DNA from: Microcaldota archaeon
GTDB lineage: Archaea > Micrarchaeota > Micrarchaeia > Norongarragalinales > UBA10210
Length of the DNA stretch: 7,674 bases
Direction: 5' to 3'
Assembly (NCBI GenBank): GCA_013331595.1
Contig: DUGE01000087.1
Coordinates: forward strand, 1-7,674
Below, in pieces: positions 1 to 6,272 of this stretch. The notes below the pieces were generated by a model. That model made no database searches and had not been told where the DNA came from. It saw nothing but the letters and a program-made list of their open reading frames with translations. The position numbers and the translations under genes were made by a program. Within the stretch, counting starts at the first letter, position 1. Each line of letters starts with the position of its first letter.

Positions 1-7
1 AGGGCAA

Positions 8-784
8 ATGCTGGAAAATGAAAAGAGGATTTCCGACCCCTTGGAAACTATCCTGTCGCGCAGGGAACTTGAGGAACTGAAAACCCTGGAGTCTAAAGCC
101 CGCTTGAGGATAGCCCATCTTTCAGAGGAAGAGTGGAAGAACTTTACTGAAGCTTTTACCTACGACACGAACGCCATAGAAGGTTCGACCATTGGTTCGA
201 AAGAAGTGGCTGAAATACTTGAAAAGGGCAAGTGGCCTGACAAGCCAAAGGGAGACATCTCTGAAACGTATGGCGTTGCCAATGCAATCGCATTCATACG
301 AAAAACAAAGGAGCGCCTGTCCTTGCCGCTTATCCTGCAACTCCACCGAACCGTTTTCCAGAATTCAAAGCCGTTTGCCGGAAAACTGCGCGCAAAAGGC
401 GTGGAAGTCGTAGTGGCTGACCGCTATGGAACTATCCTTCACCGTGGCGCGCCTTCAAGCAAAGTCAGGAGCCTGCTTGCCAGGCTCGTCGATTGGTATG
501 GAAAAAACGCGGGAAAATACCCGCCTTTGGTCTTGGCCGCAGTTGTCCACAACCAGTTCGAAAACGTTCATCCTTTTCAGGACGGCAATGGCAGGGTAGG
601 CCGGCTGTTGCTTAACAACATTCTCCTAAAGCACGGCCTGCCGCCGTTGAACATCGAACTGCGAAACCGCAGCGAGTACTACGCTGCCCTCCAGGCCTAT
701 GAAACTAAGCAAGACCTTAGGCCGACTATTGAGCTCATGCTGAAGGAATACCGGGCGCTAAAACCGATGCTCAAGAAAAGGTGA
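8..784 (+). CDS. Fic-domain protein (probable AMP transferase, self-inhibited class)
   Basis: Fic proteins usually transfer AMP, or another phosphate-containing group, from a nucleotide to a hydroxyl side chain of a target protein. The 258-residue product has a complete Fic signature at residues 188-199, HPFQDGNGRVGR, with catalytic His188, the acidic Asp192, and Arg196 and Arg199 for nucleotide phosphates. Near the N-terminus, residues 54-59 read TNAIEG, matching the (S/T)xxxE(G/N) inhibitory helix motif of class II Fic proteins, where the Glu (Glu58 here) blocks productive ATP binding. The protein therefore probably carries its own antitoxin-like brake. It ends soon after the Fic fold, with no C-terminal winged helix such as longer Fic proteins have. 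The ATG at 8 follows AGGG, but the frame is open to the window edge, so an earlier start is possible. No partner gene is visible. The target is unknown; a regulatory role is as likely as a toxin role. Confidence 0.92.
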   Translation: MLENEKRISDPLETILSRRELEELKTLESKARLRIAHLSEEEWKNFTEAFTYDTNAIEGSTIGSKEVAEILEKGKWPDKPKGDISETYGVANAIAFIRKTKERLSLPLILQLHRTVFQNSKPFAGKLRAKGVEVVVADRYGTILHRGAPSSKVRSLLARLVDWYGKNAGKYPPLVLAAVVHNQFENVHPFQDGNGRVGRLLLNNILLKHGLPPLNIELRNRSEYYAALQAYETKQDLRPTIELMLKEYRALKPMLKKR

Positions 785-811
785 CTACAATATCGGCAAA
801 TGTAGTCACCT
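779..811. terminator. 11-bp perfect hairpin over the fic stop codon
   Basis: The arms AGGTGACTACA (779-789) and TGTAGTCACCT (801-811) are exact reverse complements around an 11-nt loop. The left arm contains the last bases and TGA stop of the Fic gene. The hairpin lies between the convergent fic and hicA ends, so it could act on transcripts from either side. Confidence 0.6.
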
Positions 812-827
812 AGCGCATCTCCACTGC

Positions 828-835
828 TTTTTTTT
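828..835 (+). terminator. T8 run, likely transcription stop for fic
   Basis: Eight consecutive T on the plus strand lie 44 nt past the Fic stop and just before the hicA stop. Archaeal RNA polymerase commonly terminates at T-runs without needing a hairpin, so this is the most likely 3' end of the fic transcript. Inferred from sequence alone. Confidence 0.5.
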
Positions 836-838
836 AAA

Positions 839-1075
839 TCACTTGCCTTGCTTGAGCCTGAAAAACCCTTCCCTGCTTATTTCCACTTGCTTTAATATTT
901 CTGACAATGTTCCGGTATCGAGTTCTTTATGCAACGGCACTATGGTAACAATGGTTTTGCCCTGAGCTTGTTTCTTGATTTTAACGTGGCTGCCTTTCTG
1001 GCCTTCAACTGCAAAACCCGCTTTTGATGGGATTTTGATTAGCTCCTGGCCTGAAATAACCGGCAATTTAGGCAA
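839..1075 (-). CDS. hicA: HicA-family mRNA interferase toxin
   Basis: HicA toxins are small double-stranded-RNA-binding-fold proteins that cleave mRNA or block translation and are neutralised by HicB. The 78-residue product shows the family pattern throughout: PVISGQELIK at the N-terminus, KAGF at 18-21, then QKGSH at 26-30 with His30 the expected catalytic residue. The motif VPLHKEL (46-52), followed by GTLSEILKQVEISREGF, completes the typical C-terminal half. Length is normal for the family. The start is TTG: in-frame codons upstream of it are TAT, GTT and then a TGA, so no ATG is possible, and GTGAG lies 5 nt upstream. It is 12 nt downstream of hicB on the same strand, giving antitoxin-first order. 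The weak start codon may keep toxin output low relative to HicB. Catalytic residues are intact, so it is probably functional. Confidence 0.9.
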   Translation of the reverse strand: MPKLPVISGQELIKIPSKAGFAVEGQKGSHVKIKKQAQGKTIVTIVPLHKELDTGTLSEILKQVEISREGFFRLKQGK

Positions 1076-1087
1076 ATAAACTCACGC

Positions 1088-1315
1088 TCAAGCGGTGACT
1101 GCAAAAGGAGTAATGTGGGCCGGCTTAATCGGATTCTTTTTCAGCATTTCTTGCACGTCTTCATCTTCCAAATAGAGTTCCACTGCTTCCTTGAGGTTAT
1201 CCAGGGCTTTTTCTTCACTGGAACCTTGGCTTGTAACCCCCAATTCCGGACATGAAGCGGCGTAAGCAATTTTGCCTTTAGTAATAACTGCAGATAATGC
1301 GTATTGGCTGGTCAT
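1088..1315 (-). CDS. hicB: HicB-family antitoxin
   Basis: HicB antitoxins bind and mask HicA, and many also repress their own promoter. The product is a small UPF0150-type HicB: a short beta-strand start (YALSAVITKGKIAYAASCP), then ELGVTSQGSSEEKALDNL, then EAVELYLEDED, the classic HicB 'pel.v..qG.t..eA..nl.ea' pattern. There is no obvious C-terminal DNA-binding helix-turn-helix or ribbon-helix-helix segment. The tail KKNPIKPAHITPFAVTA is short, so self-repression may be absent or weak. I place the start at the ATG of 1315 (75 residues), because GGTGA lies 5 nt before it (1321-1325). An in-frame GTG (1324) and TTG (1327) give a product 3 or 4 residues longer, but the GTG and TTG overlap that binding site. 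It lies just upstream of hicA in one operon and follows the transketolase genes on the same strand. Confidence 0.88.
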   Translation of the reverse strand: MTSQYALSAVITKGKIAYAASCPELGVTSQGSSEEKALDNLKEAVELYLEDEDVQEMLKKNPIKPAHITPFAVTA

Positions 1316-1320
1316 TCTAA

Positions 1321-1358
1321 TCACCAAAACTAATCATTGACGCTCGGATATAAATATG
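1321..1358 (-). promoter_or_regulatory. Probable hicBA promoter and ribosome binding site
   Basis: Reading the minus strand, a TATA-like CCATATTTATATCC (1359-1346) is centred about 36 nt before the ATG at 1315, and GGTGA (1325-1321) sits 5 nt before that ATG. TATA-to-start spacing of this size predicts a leader of roughly ten bases carrying the ribosome binding site. The location of transcription start is inferred. Confidence 0.5.
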
Positions 1359-1409
1359 GAATTATTATTGGTCTTTCGTCATTTTTTGCCCACGAGACCG
1401 ACGGGGCGT

Positions 1410-2402
1410 TCATTTTCCCTTCAAAACCTTTTCCGCAGCCTGCGCTATGTCAATGCGCGTCATCTTATACTCTTTCATCAGCTCTGCGGCAGTGCCGCTC
1501 TCGCCAAAAGTGTCAAGCATTCCTACGAACTCCTGCGGCACGGGATAGGATTGCGAAAGGCTTTCTGAGACTGCGGAGCCCATGCCGCCATGCACCTGGT
1601 GGTCTTCGGCTGAAACAACCGCCCCGCACTTTCTTGCAGCCTGTTCCAACGTCTTGCCATCAATTGGCTTTATTGAGGGGCAGTTTACAACCATTGCGCT
1701 GATGCCTTTCTTTTCGAGTTCCTTTGCGGCCATTAGCGCTTCGTAAACCAAAAAGCCGCTTGCAACAATCGCAACATCCGTGCCTTCGTTGAAAACGTAA
1801 GCCTTGCCTATCTCGAAAGGCGTTTGTTCTGTCGTAACCATCGGCATTTTCTCCCTCCCGAAGCGGATGTAAAACGGCCCTGGCGTTTGGATTGCAGCGA
1901 GGGTTGCTTTCTTGGCTTCCCAAAAGTCGCTTGGCGCAAGAACGTTGAGTTTCGGTATTGCCCTTGTTGCGGCGATATCCTCTAGTGCTTCGTGCGTAGC
2001 CCCGTCGCCCCCGACGGTTATTCCCGAGTGGGTGCTGCAAATCTTTACATTCGATTCGTTATAGCAAACGCTCACCCTAATCTGGTCCCAATTGCGGCCG
2101 GGTGAGAAAACCGAAAACGAAGTTGGCACGGCAATTTTCCCTTCCAAGCCCAAGCCTGCTGCAATTGCCATCATGTTCTGCTCGGCAACGCCGCACTGTA
2201 TGAACCTTTCGGGATGCTTTTCGGCAAACCACTGGGCTCGCGTGCTCTCGCCCAAGTCCGCCGTAAGCACCACGAGGTTCGGGTTTGTTGCCCCTGCCTC
2301 GACAAGCGCCTTGCCGAGGCCGTCGCGCGTGGCGATTTTTTCGGGAGCATCGAGCTTTGCCCCCTCGACCAAATGCAGTTCAGTGTTGAGTTTGAAAACC
2401 AT
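1410..2402 (-). CDS. Transketolase, C-terminal subunit
   Basis: Supplies the pyrimidine-binding and C-terminal domains of a split transketolase, which moves two-carbon ketol units between sugar phosphates using thiamine diphosphate and Mg2+ in the cytoplasm. The 330-residue product begins the PYR domain at ATRDGLGKAL (residues 24-33). It then has TADLGES (47-53) and CGVAEQNM (70-77), where Glu74 corresponds to the glutamate that activates the cofactor's pyrimidine ring. HSGITVGGDGATHEALED (125-142) is the typical region near the active site, and the C-terminal domain has SAEDHQVHGGMGSAVSE (264-280). Length is normal for the archaeal subunit. The gene starts 21 nt after the N-terminal subunit gene, and no clear ribosome binding site precedes the ATG, so it is probably translationally coupled. 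It could be confused with 1-deoxyxylulose-5-phosphate synthase, but the two-gene layout and motifs favour transketolase. Confidence 0.93.
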   Translation of the reverse strand: MVFKLNTELHLVEGAKLDAPEKIATRDGLGKALVEAGATNPNLVVLTADLGESTRAQWFAEKHPERFIQCGVAEQNMMAIAAGLGLEGKIAVPTSFSVFSPGRNWDQIRVSVCYNESNVKICSTHSGITVGGDGATHEALEDIAATRAIPKLNVLAPSDFWEAKKATLAAIQTPGPFYIRFGREKMPMVTTEQTPFEIGKAYVFNEGTDVAIVASGFLVYEALMAAKELEKKGISAMVVNCPSIKPIDGKTLEQAARKCGAVVSAEDHQVHGGMGSAVSESLSQSYPVPQEFVGMLDTFGESGTAAELMKEYKMTRIDIAQAAEKVLKGK

Positions 2403-2423
2403 GGTGAAATCCGCTTTTTTAGT

Positions 2424-3356
2424 TCAGTTCAATTTGTCAATCCTGTCGCTTTTTTCACGTATGTTCTCGTTGGACAGTTTGGTCCCGGAAAGAATACCGA
2501 AATTACTCTCCTCTATTTTCTTTCTCCATTCCGACAGTTCCTGCAGTGCCTTTTCGCCTTCCTCGGGCTTTGGCGGCGTGCCGTGCCACTTGAAGTTGTT
2601 CTCCATGAAGCTCACGCCCTTGCCGGGCACTGTCTTGAATACGATTACCACGGGCTTTCCTTTCCTCGTCCTGCCCTTGGCCTTCTTGAACGCCTTCAGG
2701 ACTTTCTCAACGTCATTCCCGTCTTCCTGCAGCACAGTCCAGCCGAACGCCCTCCATTTTTCAGCGAAAGGCGCTACGTCCATTATTTCGGGCAGAGGCC
2801 CGTCGATTTGGATGTTGTTGTAATCAATGAATGCAATCAGGTTGTCGACCTTGTGGTGCGCGGCGAACATCGCTCCCTCCCATGTGCTGCCCTCTTCGCA
2901 CTCGCCGTCGCTAAGAGAAACGAAAACAAAGTTCTTGCGGTTGTCAAGCCTGCAGGCGAGCGCCTTTCCTATTGCAAGCCCAAGCCCCTGGCCGAGGGAA
3001 GCGTTTGAAGTTTCCAAGCCCGGCAAATCCACGCGCGACGGGTGGCCTTGCAAGCGCGAGCCGAGCTTGCGGAATGTGGAAAGCTCTTGAACGGGAAAAT
3101 AGCCCGCTTCGGCCATTGCCGCGTAGCGGATGGCGCAAACGTGGCCGTTGCTTAAAATCAGGCGGTCGCGGTCTTCCCACTCGGGTTTTTGCGGCTTGTG
3201 CTTCATCACGTTAAAATAAAGGCAGGCGTAAATGTCCGCCAAGCCCAAAGGCCCGCCAACGTGCCCGCTTTGCGCCTGCGTAACCATTCGTATGACGTGC
3301 ATGCGGAGGTCAACGGCCCTGAGCTTTAGCTGTTTGATGTCCTTGATTTTTTGCAT
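2424..3356 (-). CDS. Transketolase, N-terminal subunit
   Basis: Carries the diphosphate-binding domain of split transketolase; it must pair with the downstream C-terminal subunit to form the active site. Histidines match those conserved in whole transketolases: His32 in SGHVGGPLG, His72 in SNGHV, His105 in GHPSR and His258 in WHG. The thiamine diphosphate motif runs from about 149 to 181 (SDGECEEG, then [13 protein letters not shown]). Asp150 and the asparagines that bind Mg2+ are present, but the usual GDG reads SDG (Ser149). The 310 residues exceed the common length of roughly 270-285 because of a charged tail after about residue 265 ([12 protein letters not shown] onward) that I cannot assign. 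ATG at 3356 is preceded by GGTGG with 4-nt spacing. It is first in a two-gene operon, transcribed away from the 409-residue gene. Confidence 0.94.
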   Translation of the reverse strand: MQKIKDIKQLKLRAVDLRMHVIRMVTQAQSGHVGGPLGLADIYACLYFNVMKHKPQKPEWEDRDRLILSNGHVCAIRYAAMAEAGYFPVQELSTFRKLGSRLQGHPSRVDLPGLETSNASLGQGLGLAIGKALACRLDNRKNFVFVSLSDGECEEGSTWEGAMFAAHHKVDNLIAFIDYNNIQIDGPLPEIMDVAPFAEKWRAFGWTVLQEDGNDVEKVLKAFKKAKGRTRKGKPVVIVFKTVPGKGVSFMENNFKWHGTPPKPEEGEKALQELSEWRKKIEESNFGILSGTKLSNENIREKSDRIDKLN

Positions 3357-3360
3357 TAAC

Positions 3361-3398
3361 CCACCGCATGGAGAAATTAAGCTTCCAAAGAATATTGT
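3361..3398 (-). promoter_or_regulatory. Possible transketolase operon promoter and ribosome binding site
   Basis: On the minus strand, GGTGG (3365-3361) lies 4 nt before the ATG, and an A-T rich ACAATATTC (about 3399-3391) is centred about 39 nt before it. This matches the arrangement at hicB and rpiB. The TATA element is weak; TTAATTT near 3380-3374 is an alternative but sits too close for a leader with a binding site. Confidence 0.35.
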
Positions 3399-3428
3399 AC
3401 CTAAGGGGCTTTAATTAGTTTTTTGATG

Positions 3429-3436
3429 CCCCCCCC
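3429..3436. repeat. Run of eight C
   Basis: A C8 homopolymer lies between the divergent transketolase and 409-residue genes, 8 bp before the TATA-like element of the latter. Such tracts can slip in replication or sequencing. A functional role is not shown. Confidence 0.5.
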
Positions 3437-3442
3437 GCAGAG

Positions 3443-3450
3443 TATTTTAA
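3443..3450 (+). promoter_or_regulatory. TATA-like box of the 409-residue gene (leaderless)
   Basis: TATTTTAA at 3443-3450 is centred about 24 nt before the ATG at 3471, and the bases just before the ATG (AATTTTTCTC) hold no ribosome binding site. This spacing places transcription start at or next to the ATG, as in archaeal leaderless mRNAs. Confidence 0.5.
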
Positions 3451-3470
3451 CTTGAGGCGCAATTTTTCTC

Positions 3471-4700
3471 ATGGCAATTAAAAAGGAAACTCCTGTTTTG
3501 ACGCACGTTGCGCTGAACGATGCAGTGGTCGGAAATCCTACTTTGCGCCTGGATGGAATTGCAAGAAAGTTCGGCTTCAAGACGATGGGAGGGCTTCACG
3601 CTTCTCAGACCGGCATGCAAATAGATTCTAAGCGCGTGGTTTCGGAAGCTTCCCGTGCGTTGTACGGGAAAGTCCGGCTTGAAGCAAAATTCCACCCCGG
3701 AAAAACGCGCACTGCATTGGGCTTCCGTGAAGACGATGACAATGCCATACGGAACTTCTTTAATGTCCGGCGAATTCCCGAACCAATATCGAACGTGGAC
3801 CGGTCCGTTGGGCGCGATGCTTTGCTGGAGGCAATTGAGCGGCACGGCAATTACGTAAAAGCTATTGCCGCAATACATCATTCGCGTAAGCCAAATATCA
3901 GCAAGATTTTTCGGAGGTTCGGCGTCAGCCGCGAGGAAAGGGCGGCTGCAAGGGCCAAATACCGGAAAAACGCCATGGCCGTTTACCTCGACACTGGGGA
4001 AAAACGCGCTTCTCAAAACGGTGTTAAGGCCGCGCGCGTAAAGCCAAGTTTTCAGGAACTCGTTGATTCGATAAACGGAAACCCCTTGATTAGGGAGAAA
4101 ATGGTTAGGGCAATCAGGGTCGGGGTAGTTCCTTCTGGCATTGCTAAGGAAATGCCCGCCTTGAGGCCAGATTCTATTCCCAGATTATTGAATTTAACGG
4201 GCTTGGGCGGCGAGTTTTACGACGCAGTGACGCTTTCGTTAATGAAAGGCAAGCTCAACAAGACCAAGTTCCAAAAATCGAATCCCTATTCCTTCAAAAA
4301 AGCCACTGGAAAAACCGTTCCTGAAGCTTCAGCCCGTGCGGAAAGAACTGAAACGATGGCTGCTTTAATCAAATCGGGTTTCAAACCGGCACCTGCAAAA
4401 AAATTGCTGAAATGCGGCAAAGCCGGTTTCACGACCAGAATAAACCGGCTGCTGTCATTTCTTGAATCTACCTCATCAAAACAACCGGGTAATCCGGTCC
4501 TTAGTTTTATTTCTGGCGAACTTCGGAAACTAAAGTCAATCGACGAAAAATCGCGATTCAGGCGAGGGCGCCAGCTAGAAACCTTGCGGCAAGTGGCCTT
4601 GATTTTGAAGGACATTGTCCTAGACGAGCCGCATTTCGGGCTGCTGCACTCTGTTTTTCACGTTCCGCACCTGCGGAAATTGGCAGCCAAGGCAGCTTGA
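3471..4700 (+). CDS. Uncharacterised basic protein with repeated HTH-like segments
   Basis: I do not recognise this 409-residue protein. It is rich in Lys and Arg and shows no signal peptide, membrane helix, cysteine cluster or recognisable catalytic motif. At least two, perhaps three, segments read alike. Residues 211-261 contain VRAIRVGVVPSGIAKEM, then SIPRLLNLTG, ending LMKGKL. Residues 296-351 contain AALIKSGFKPAPAKKLL, then INRLLSFL, ending FISGEL. Residues 118-150 (LLEAIERHGNYVKAIAAI, then ISKIFRRFG) look like a weaker third copy. The shared pattern of a helix ending in Gly, P..(I/A)AK, then I.RLL resembles a helix-turn-helix, so nucleic-acid binding is a reasonable inference but unproven. 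The gene stands alone, is apparently leaderless, and is divergent from transketolase. A decayed copy of its C-terminus follows directly downstream, suggesting past tandem duplication. Coding potential is supported by the long frame, promoter and paralogous relic. Confidence 0.75.
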   Translation: MAIKKETPVLTHVALNDAVVGNPTLRLDGIARKFGFKTMGGLHASQTGMQIDSKRVVSEASRALYGKVRLEAKFHPGKTRTALGFREDDDNAIRNFFNVRRIPEPISNVDRSVGRDALLEAIERHGNYVKAIAAIHHSRKPNISKIFRRFGVSREERAAARAKYRKNAMAVYLDTGEKRASQNGVKAARVKPSFQELVDSINGNPLIREKMVRAIRVGVVPSGIAKEMPALRPDSIPRLLNLTGLGGEFYDAVTLSLMKGKLNKTKFQKSNPYSFKKATGKTVPEASARAERTETMAALIKSGFKPAPAKKLLKCGKAGFTTRINRLLSFLESTSSKQPGNPVLSFISGELRKLKSIDEKSRFRRGRQLETLRQVALILKDIVLDEPHFGLLHSVFHVPHLRKLAAKAA

Positions 4701-4701
4701 A

Positions 4702-4880
4702 TGGGTGAAACGTGAAATGGCTGAAATGCGCGGCCTGAAAGGAAAAAGTCCGCGGGCAAATGGATTTTTTTCAGGGATTTGGTGGAATGCTCGAGGGATT
4801 TAACGCCAGATTCGCCTGAATTCAAGAAACTCCATTCGATGGTTCACGTTCCTTACGTGGCAAATTTAATTTCTTCCTGA
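4702..4880 (+). pseudogene. Decayed, frameshifted copy of the 409-residue protein's C-terminus
   Basis: Reading from 4725 in the frame that ends at TGA 4878-4880 gives FRDLVECSRDLTPDSPEF (4770-4823), then KKLHSMVHVPYVANLISS. This aligns without gaps to residues 372-400 of the protein encoded just upstream (LRQVALILKDIVLDEPHF, then GLLHSVFHVPH). It shares R, D, P, F, LHS and HVP, and stops a similar distance after HVP. Before this, a different frame from 4702 reads EMAEMRGLKGKSPRANG, which resembles residues 350-366 (ELRKLKSIDEKSRFRRG). The two frames meet at a T7 run (4765-4771), a likely frameshift site. There is no ATG or ribosome binding site for the second frame. I read this as the relic of a tandem duplicate rather than an active gene; a short real gene starting at GTG 4782 cannot be ruled out. 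Confidence 0.6.
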
Positions 4881-4889
4881 ACGGCCCTT

Positions 4890-4910
4890 CTGGAAATCAG
4901 CTGATTTCAG
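4890..4910. terminator. 16-bp perfect palindrome over the rpe stop codon
   Basis: GAAATCAGCTGATTTC (4893-4908) is an exact palindrome containing the rpe stop (4897-4899). With one bulged G it extends to CTG/CAG at 4890-4910. It lies between the relic of the 409-residue gene and convergent rpe, as expected of a shared 3' end structure. Confidence 0.5.
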
Positions 4911-5550
4911 CCTGAAGCTCCTTCAAGTTGCCGAGAAAATCGGCGTTTGAATTGAAAATCGCGCTTGCCGCTACTAGGACGTCGGCTCCTGCTTCGGCGC
5001 ACTGCCTTGCATTGTCCTTTCTCACGCCGCCGTCAATCCACACTTTCCCGCCGAAAGGCTCTGCAAAATTGTGTTTCAGCCAGCGCAGCTTGGGCAAGGC
5101 GCCGGGCATGAACGATTGGCCGGCAAAGCCAGGTTCGACGCTCATCACGACAACAAAATCCAATTCATCGAGGAAGTTCTCTATTGCCTCGGGCGGCGTT
5201 GCTGGCTTTATTGCCACGCCTGCGTGCACGCCGTGGTCTTTCAAAAGCTTAATGCCCTCGGCAGTCTTGCCCGTTTCAAAGTGGAATGCTATCTCGTCCG
5301 CGCCTGCTTTCGCAAACTCCTCGCACCACTTCAAGTGGTCTTGCACCATCAAGTGCACGTTCTTGGTTATCTTCGACTCCCTGAGTTTCGAAATAAACTC
5401 GGGGTTAAAGCGGTCGAACGTGTCGTTAGGCACGAAAATGTTGTCCATCACGTCAATGTGGATGCTGTTCGCCTTGCCTTCCAGCCCGCGGATTATCTCG
5501 AATATTTTCAAGTAGTCCGCGGAAAGAATCGAGGGGGAGATTTCAGCCAA
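4897..5550 (-). CDS. rpe: Ribulose-phosphate 3-epimerase
   Basis: Interconverts ribulose 5-phosphate and xylulose 5-phosphate, the latter being a transketolase substrate; a cytoplasmic TIM-barrel metalloenzyme. The 217-residue product has the family signatures in order: SPSILSADY (5-13), IHIDVMDN (30-37), VHLMV (65-69), VMSVEPGFAGQSF (135-147) and WIDGGV (171-176). Expected metal ligands His31, Asp33, His66 and Asp173 are present, with Asp33 and Asp173 the acid-base pair. The usual HIDVMDGHFVPN reads HIDVMDNIFVPN, and the usual SVNPGF reads SVEPGF, both small deviations. The start is TTG at 5550, directly after an in-frame TAA, and an AGGTGG (5561-5556) sits 5 nt upstream, so this start is well supported. 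The gene lies 26 nt downstream of rpiB in the same operon, joining two consecutive pentose phosphate steps. Confidence 0.95.
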   Translation of the reverse strand: MAEISPSILSADYLKIFEIIRGLEGKANSIHIDVMDNIFVPNDTFDRFNPEFISKLRESKITKNVHLMVQDHLKWCEEFAKAGADEIAFHFETGKTAEGIKLLKDHGVHAGVAIKPATPPEAIENFLDELDFVVVMSVEPGFAGQSFMPGALPKLRWLKHNFAEPFGGKVWIDGGVRKDNARQCAEAGADVLVAASAIFNSNADFLGNLKELQAEIS

Positions 5551-5555
5551 TTATT

Positions 5556-5561
5556 CCACCT
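5556..5561 (-). promoter_or_regulatory. Ribosome binding site of rpe (supports a TTG start)
   Basis: AGGTGG on the minus strand, 5 nt before the TTG at 5550. Since the codon just upstream is an in-frame TAA, this site fixes TTG as the start. Confidence 0.7.
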
Positions 5562-5576
5562 GGGGTTAATTCAATA

Positions 5577-6158
5577 TCAAGCTGATTCTTGATTGAGTTC
5601 ATCTTGCATGGCTTTTTGAGCTTCCCTTTTCATCTGCAATGGCGTCTTGTTCCTAGTGCCTTTAATGTTAAGCGAAGTCAAGTAATCGAGAGGGTCTTTT
5701 TCGTAATCGCCTATTTTTTTAATTCTTCTCATGTGCCTCTCGTCTTTCGAGAAAGGCGTTGAAAGCCACTTTAGCACGATTTCTTTAGTCAGTTTCTCAT
5801 CGCCGGTTATCGTGCGCGCTCCAAGGGCAAGCATGTTCGAGTCGTTATGCTCCCTTGTGACTTGCGCCGTGTACAAATCGTAGGCCAAAGCGCAGCGGAT
5901 TCCTTTCACCTTGTTTGCGGCGATGCACTCGCCAATGCCGCTGCCGCCAAAGACAATTCCGAAAGCCTTTCCGCCGCTTTTTGCTACGGCTTCGGCGCAG
6001 GGAATGATGAAATCAGGATAATCAACCGAGTCCTCGGATTTTGTGCCTAAATCCTTGACCTCTAGGCCCTGCTCAAGCAAAAGCTTTTTCACAAACTCCT
6101 TGAGCTTGAAGCCGGCATGGTCTGAACCGAGATAGACTTTGCTGACGACGAAACCCAC
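5577..6158 (-). CDS. rpiB: Ribose-5-phosphate isomerase B, glutamate-base type
   Basis: Interconverts ribose 5-phosphate and ribulose 5-phosphate. The 193-residue RpiB/LacAB-family protein has GSDHAGF (11-17), DYPD (46-49), GGSGIGECIAANK (71-83), TREHNDSNMLALGAR (101-115) and RHMRRI (141-146). In E. coli-type RpiB the catalytic base is a Cys in CGTG; here that position is Gly71, and Glu77 follows. This matches the Mycobacterium tuberculosis type, in which a Glu in GGSGNGEQ is the base. A roughly 40-residue charged C-terminal tail follows the core. The start is GTG at 6158, with GGTGG (6169-6165) 6 nt upstream and no nearby in-frame ATG. It is first in the rpiB-rpe operon. Many archaea use the unrelated RpiA, so a bacterial origin by transfer is likely. 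A sugar-phosphate isomerase of other specificity is less likely given rpe next door. Confidence 0.92.
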   Translation of the reverse strand: MGFVVSKVYLGSDHAGFKLKEFVKKLLLEQGLEVKDLGTKSEDSVDYPDFIIPCAEAVAKSGGKAFGIVFGGSGIGECIAANKVKGIRCALAYDLYTAQVTREHNDSNMLALGARTITGDEKLTKEIVLKWLSTPFSKDERHMRRIKKIGDYEKDPLDYLTSLNIKGTRNKTPLQMKREAQKAMQDELNQESA

Positions 6159-6164
6159 TGCAAC

Positions 6165-6199
6165 CCACCAAAATGATTTAGATTAAAAGGCAATTTAAA
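6165..6199 (-). promoter_or_regulatory. Probable rpiB-rpe promoter and ribosome binding site
   Basis: Minus-strand TTTAAATT (6199-6192) is centred about 37 nt before the GTG start, with GGTGG (6169-6165) 6 nt before it. A second A-T rich stretch, CTTTTAATC (6189-6181), is an alternative box. Placement of transcription start is inferred. Confidence 0.45.
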
Positions 6200-6250
6200 C
6201 CGTTGCGAGGTCTATTGCAAGCTACTTTCAGATGTTTGACTTTACTTTCA

Positions 6251-6267
6251 GTTGATAAAAAATCAAC
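6251..6267. promoter_or_regulatory. Inverted repeat upstream of the 61-residue gene
   Basis: GTTGAT (6251-6256) and ATCAAC (6262-6267) are exact reverse complements around AAAAA. It lies just upstream of the TATA-like GATTAAAC, in the divergent region shared with rpiB. It shares TGAT/ATCA arms with the repeat at 6284-6297, so it is a candidate operator; binding is inferred. Confidence 0.4.
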
Positions 6268-6272
6268 CAAAC

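Noticed and set aside
1337..1702. Plus-strand open frame of 121 codons opposite the end of the transketolase C-subunit
   Set aside because: Antisense to conserved coding sequence, no recognisable motif, no ribosome binding site.
2092..3008. Long open frames on the plus strand opposite the transketolase genes (2092-2823 and 2214-3008)
   Set aside because: They are antisense to strongly conserved transketolase sequence, show no family motifs and have low-complexity composition; best explained as shadows of the real genes.
4663..4678. Inverted repeat TTCCGCA-CC-TGCGGAA near the end of the 409-residue gene
   Set aside because: The 2-nt spacer forces a shortened stem, it is inside codons for HVPHLRK, and no T-run follows, so I do not call it a terminator.
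5071..5592. Plus-strand open frames opposite rpe (4928-5515 and 5071-5592)
   Set aside because: Overlap the entire conserved epimerase on the other strand and show no family resemblance.
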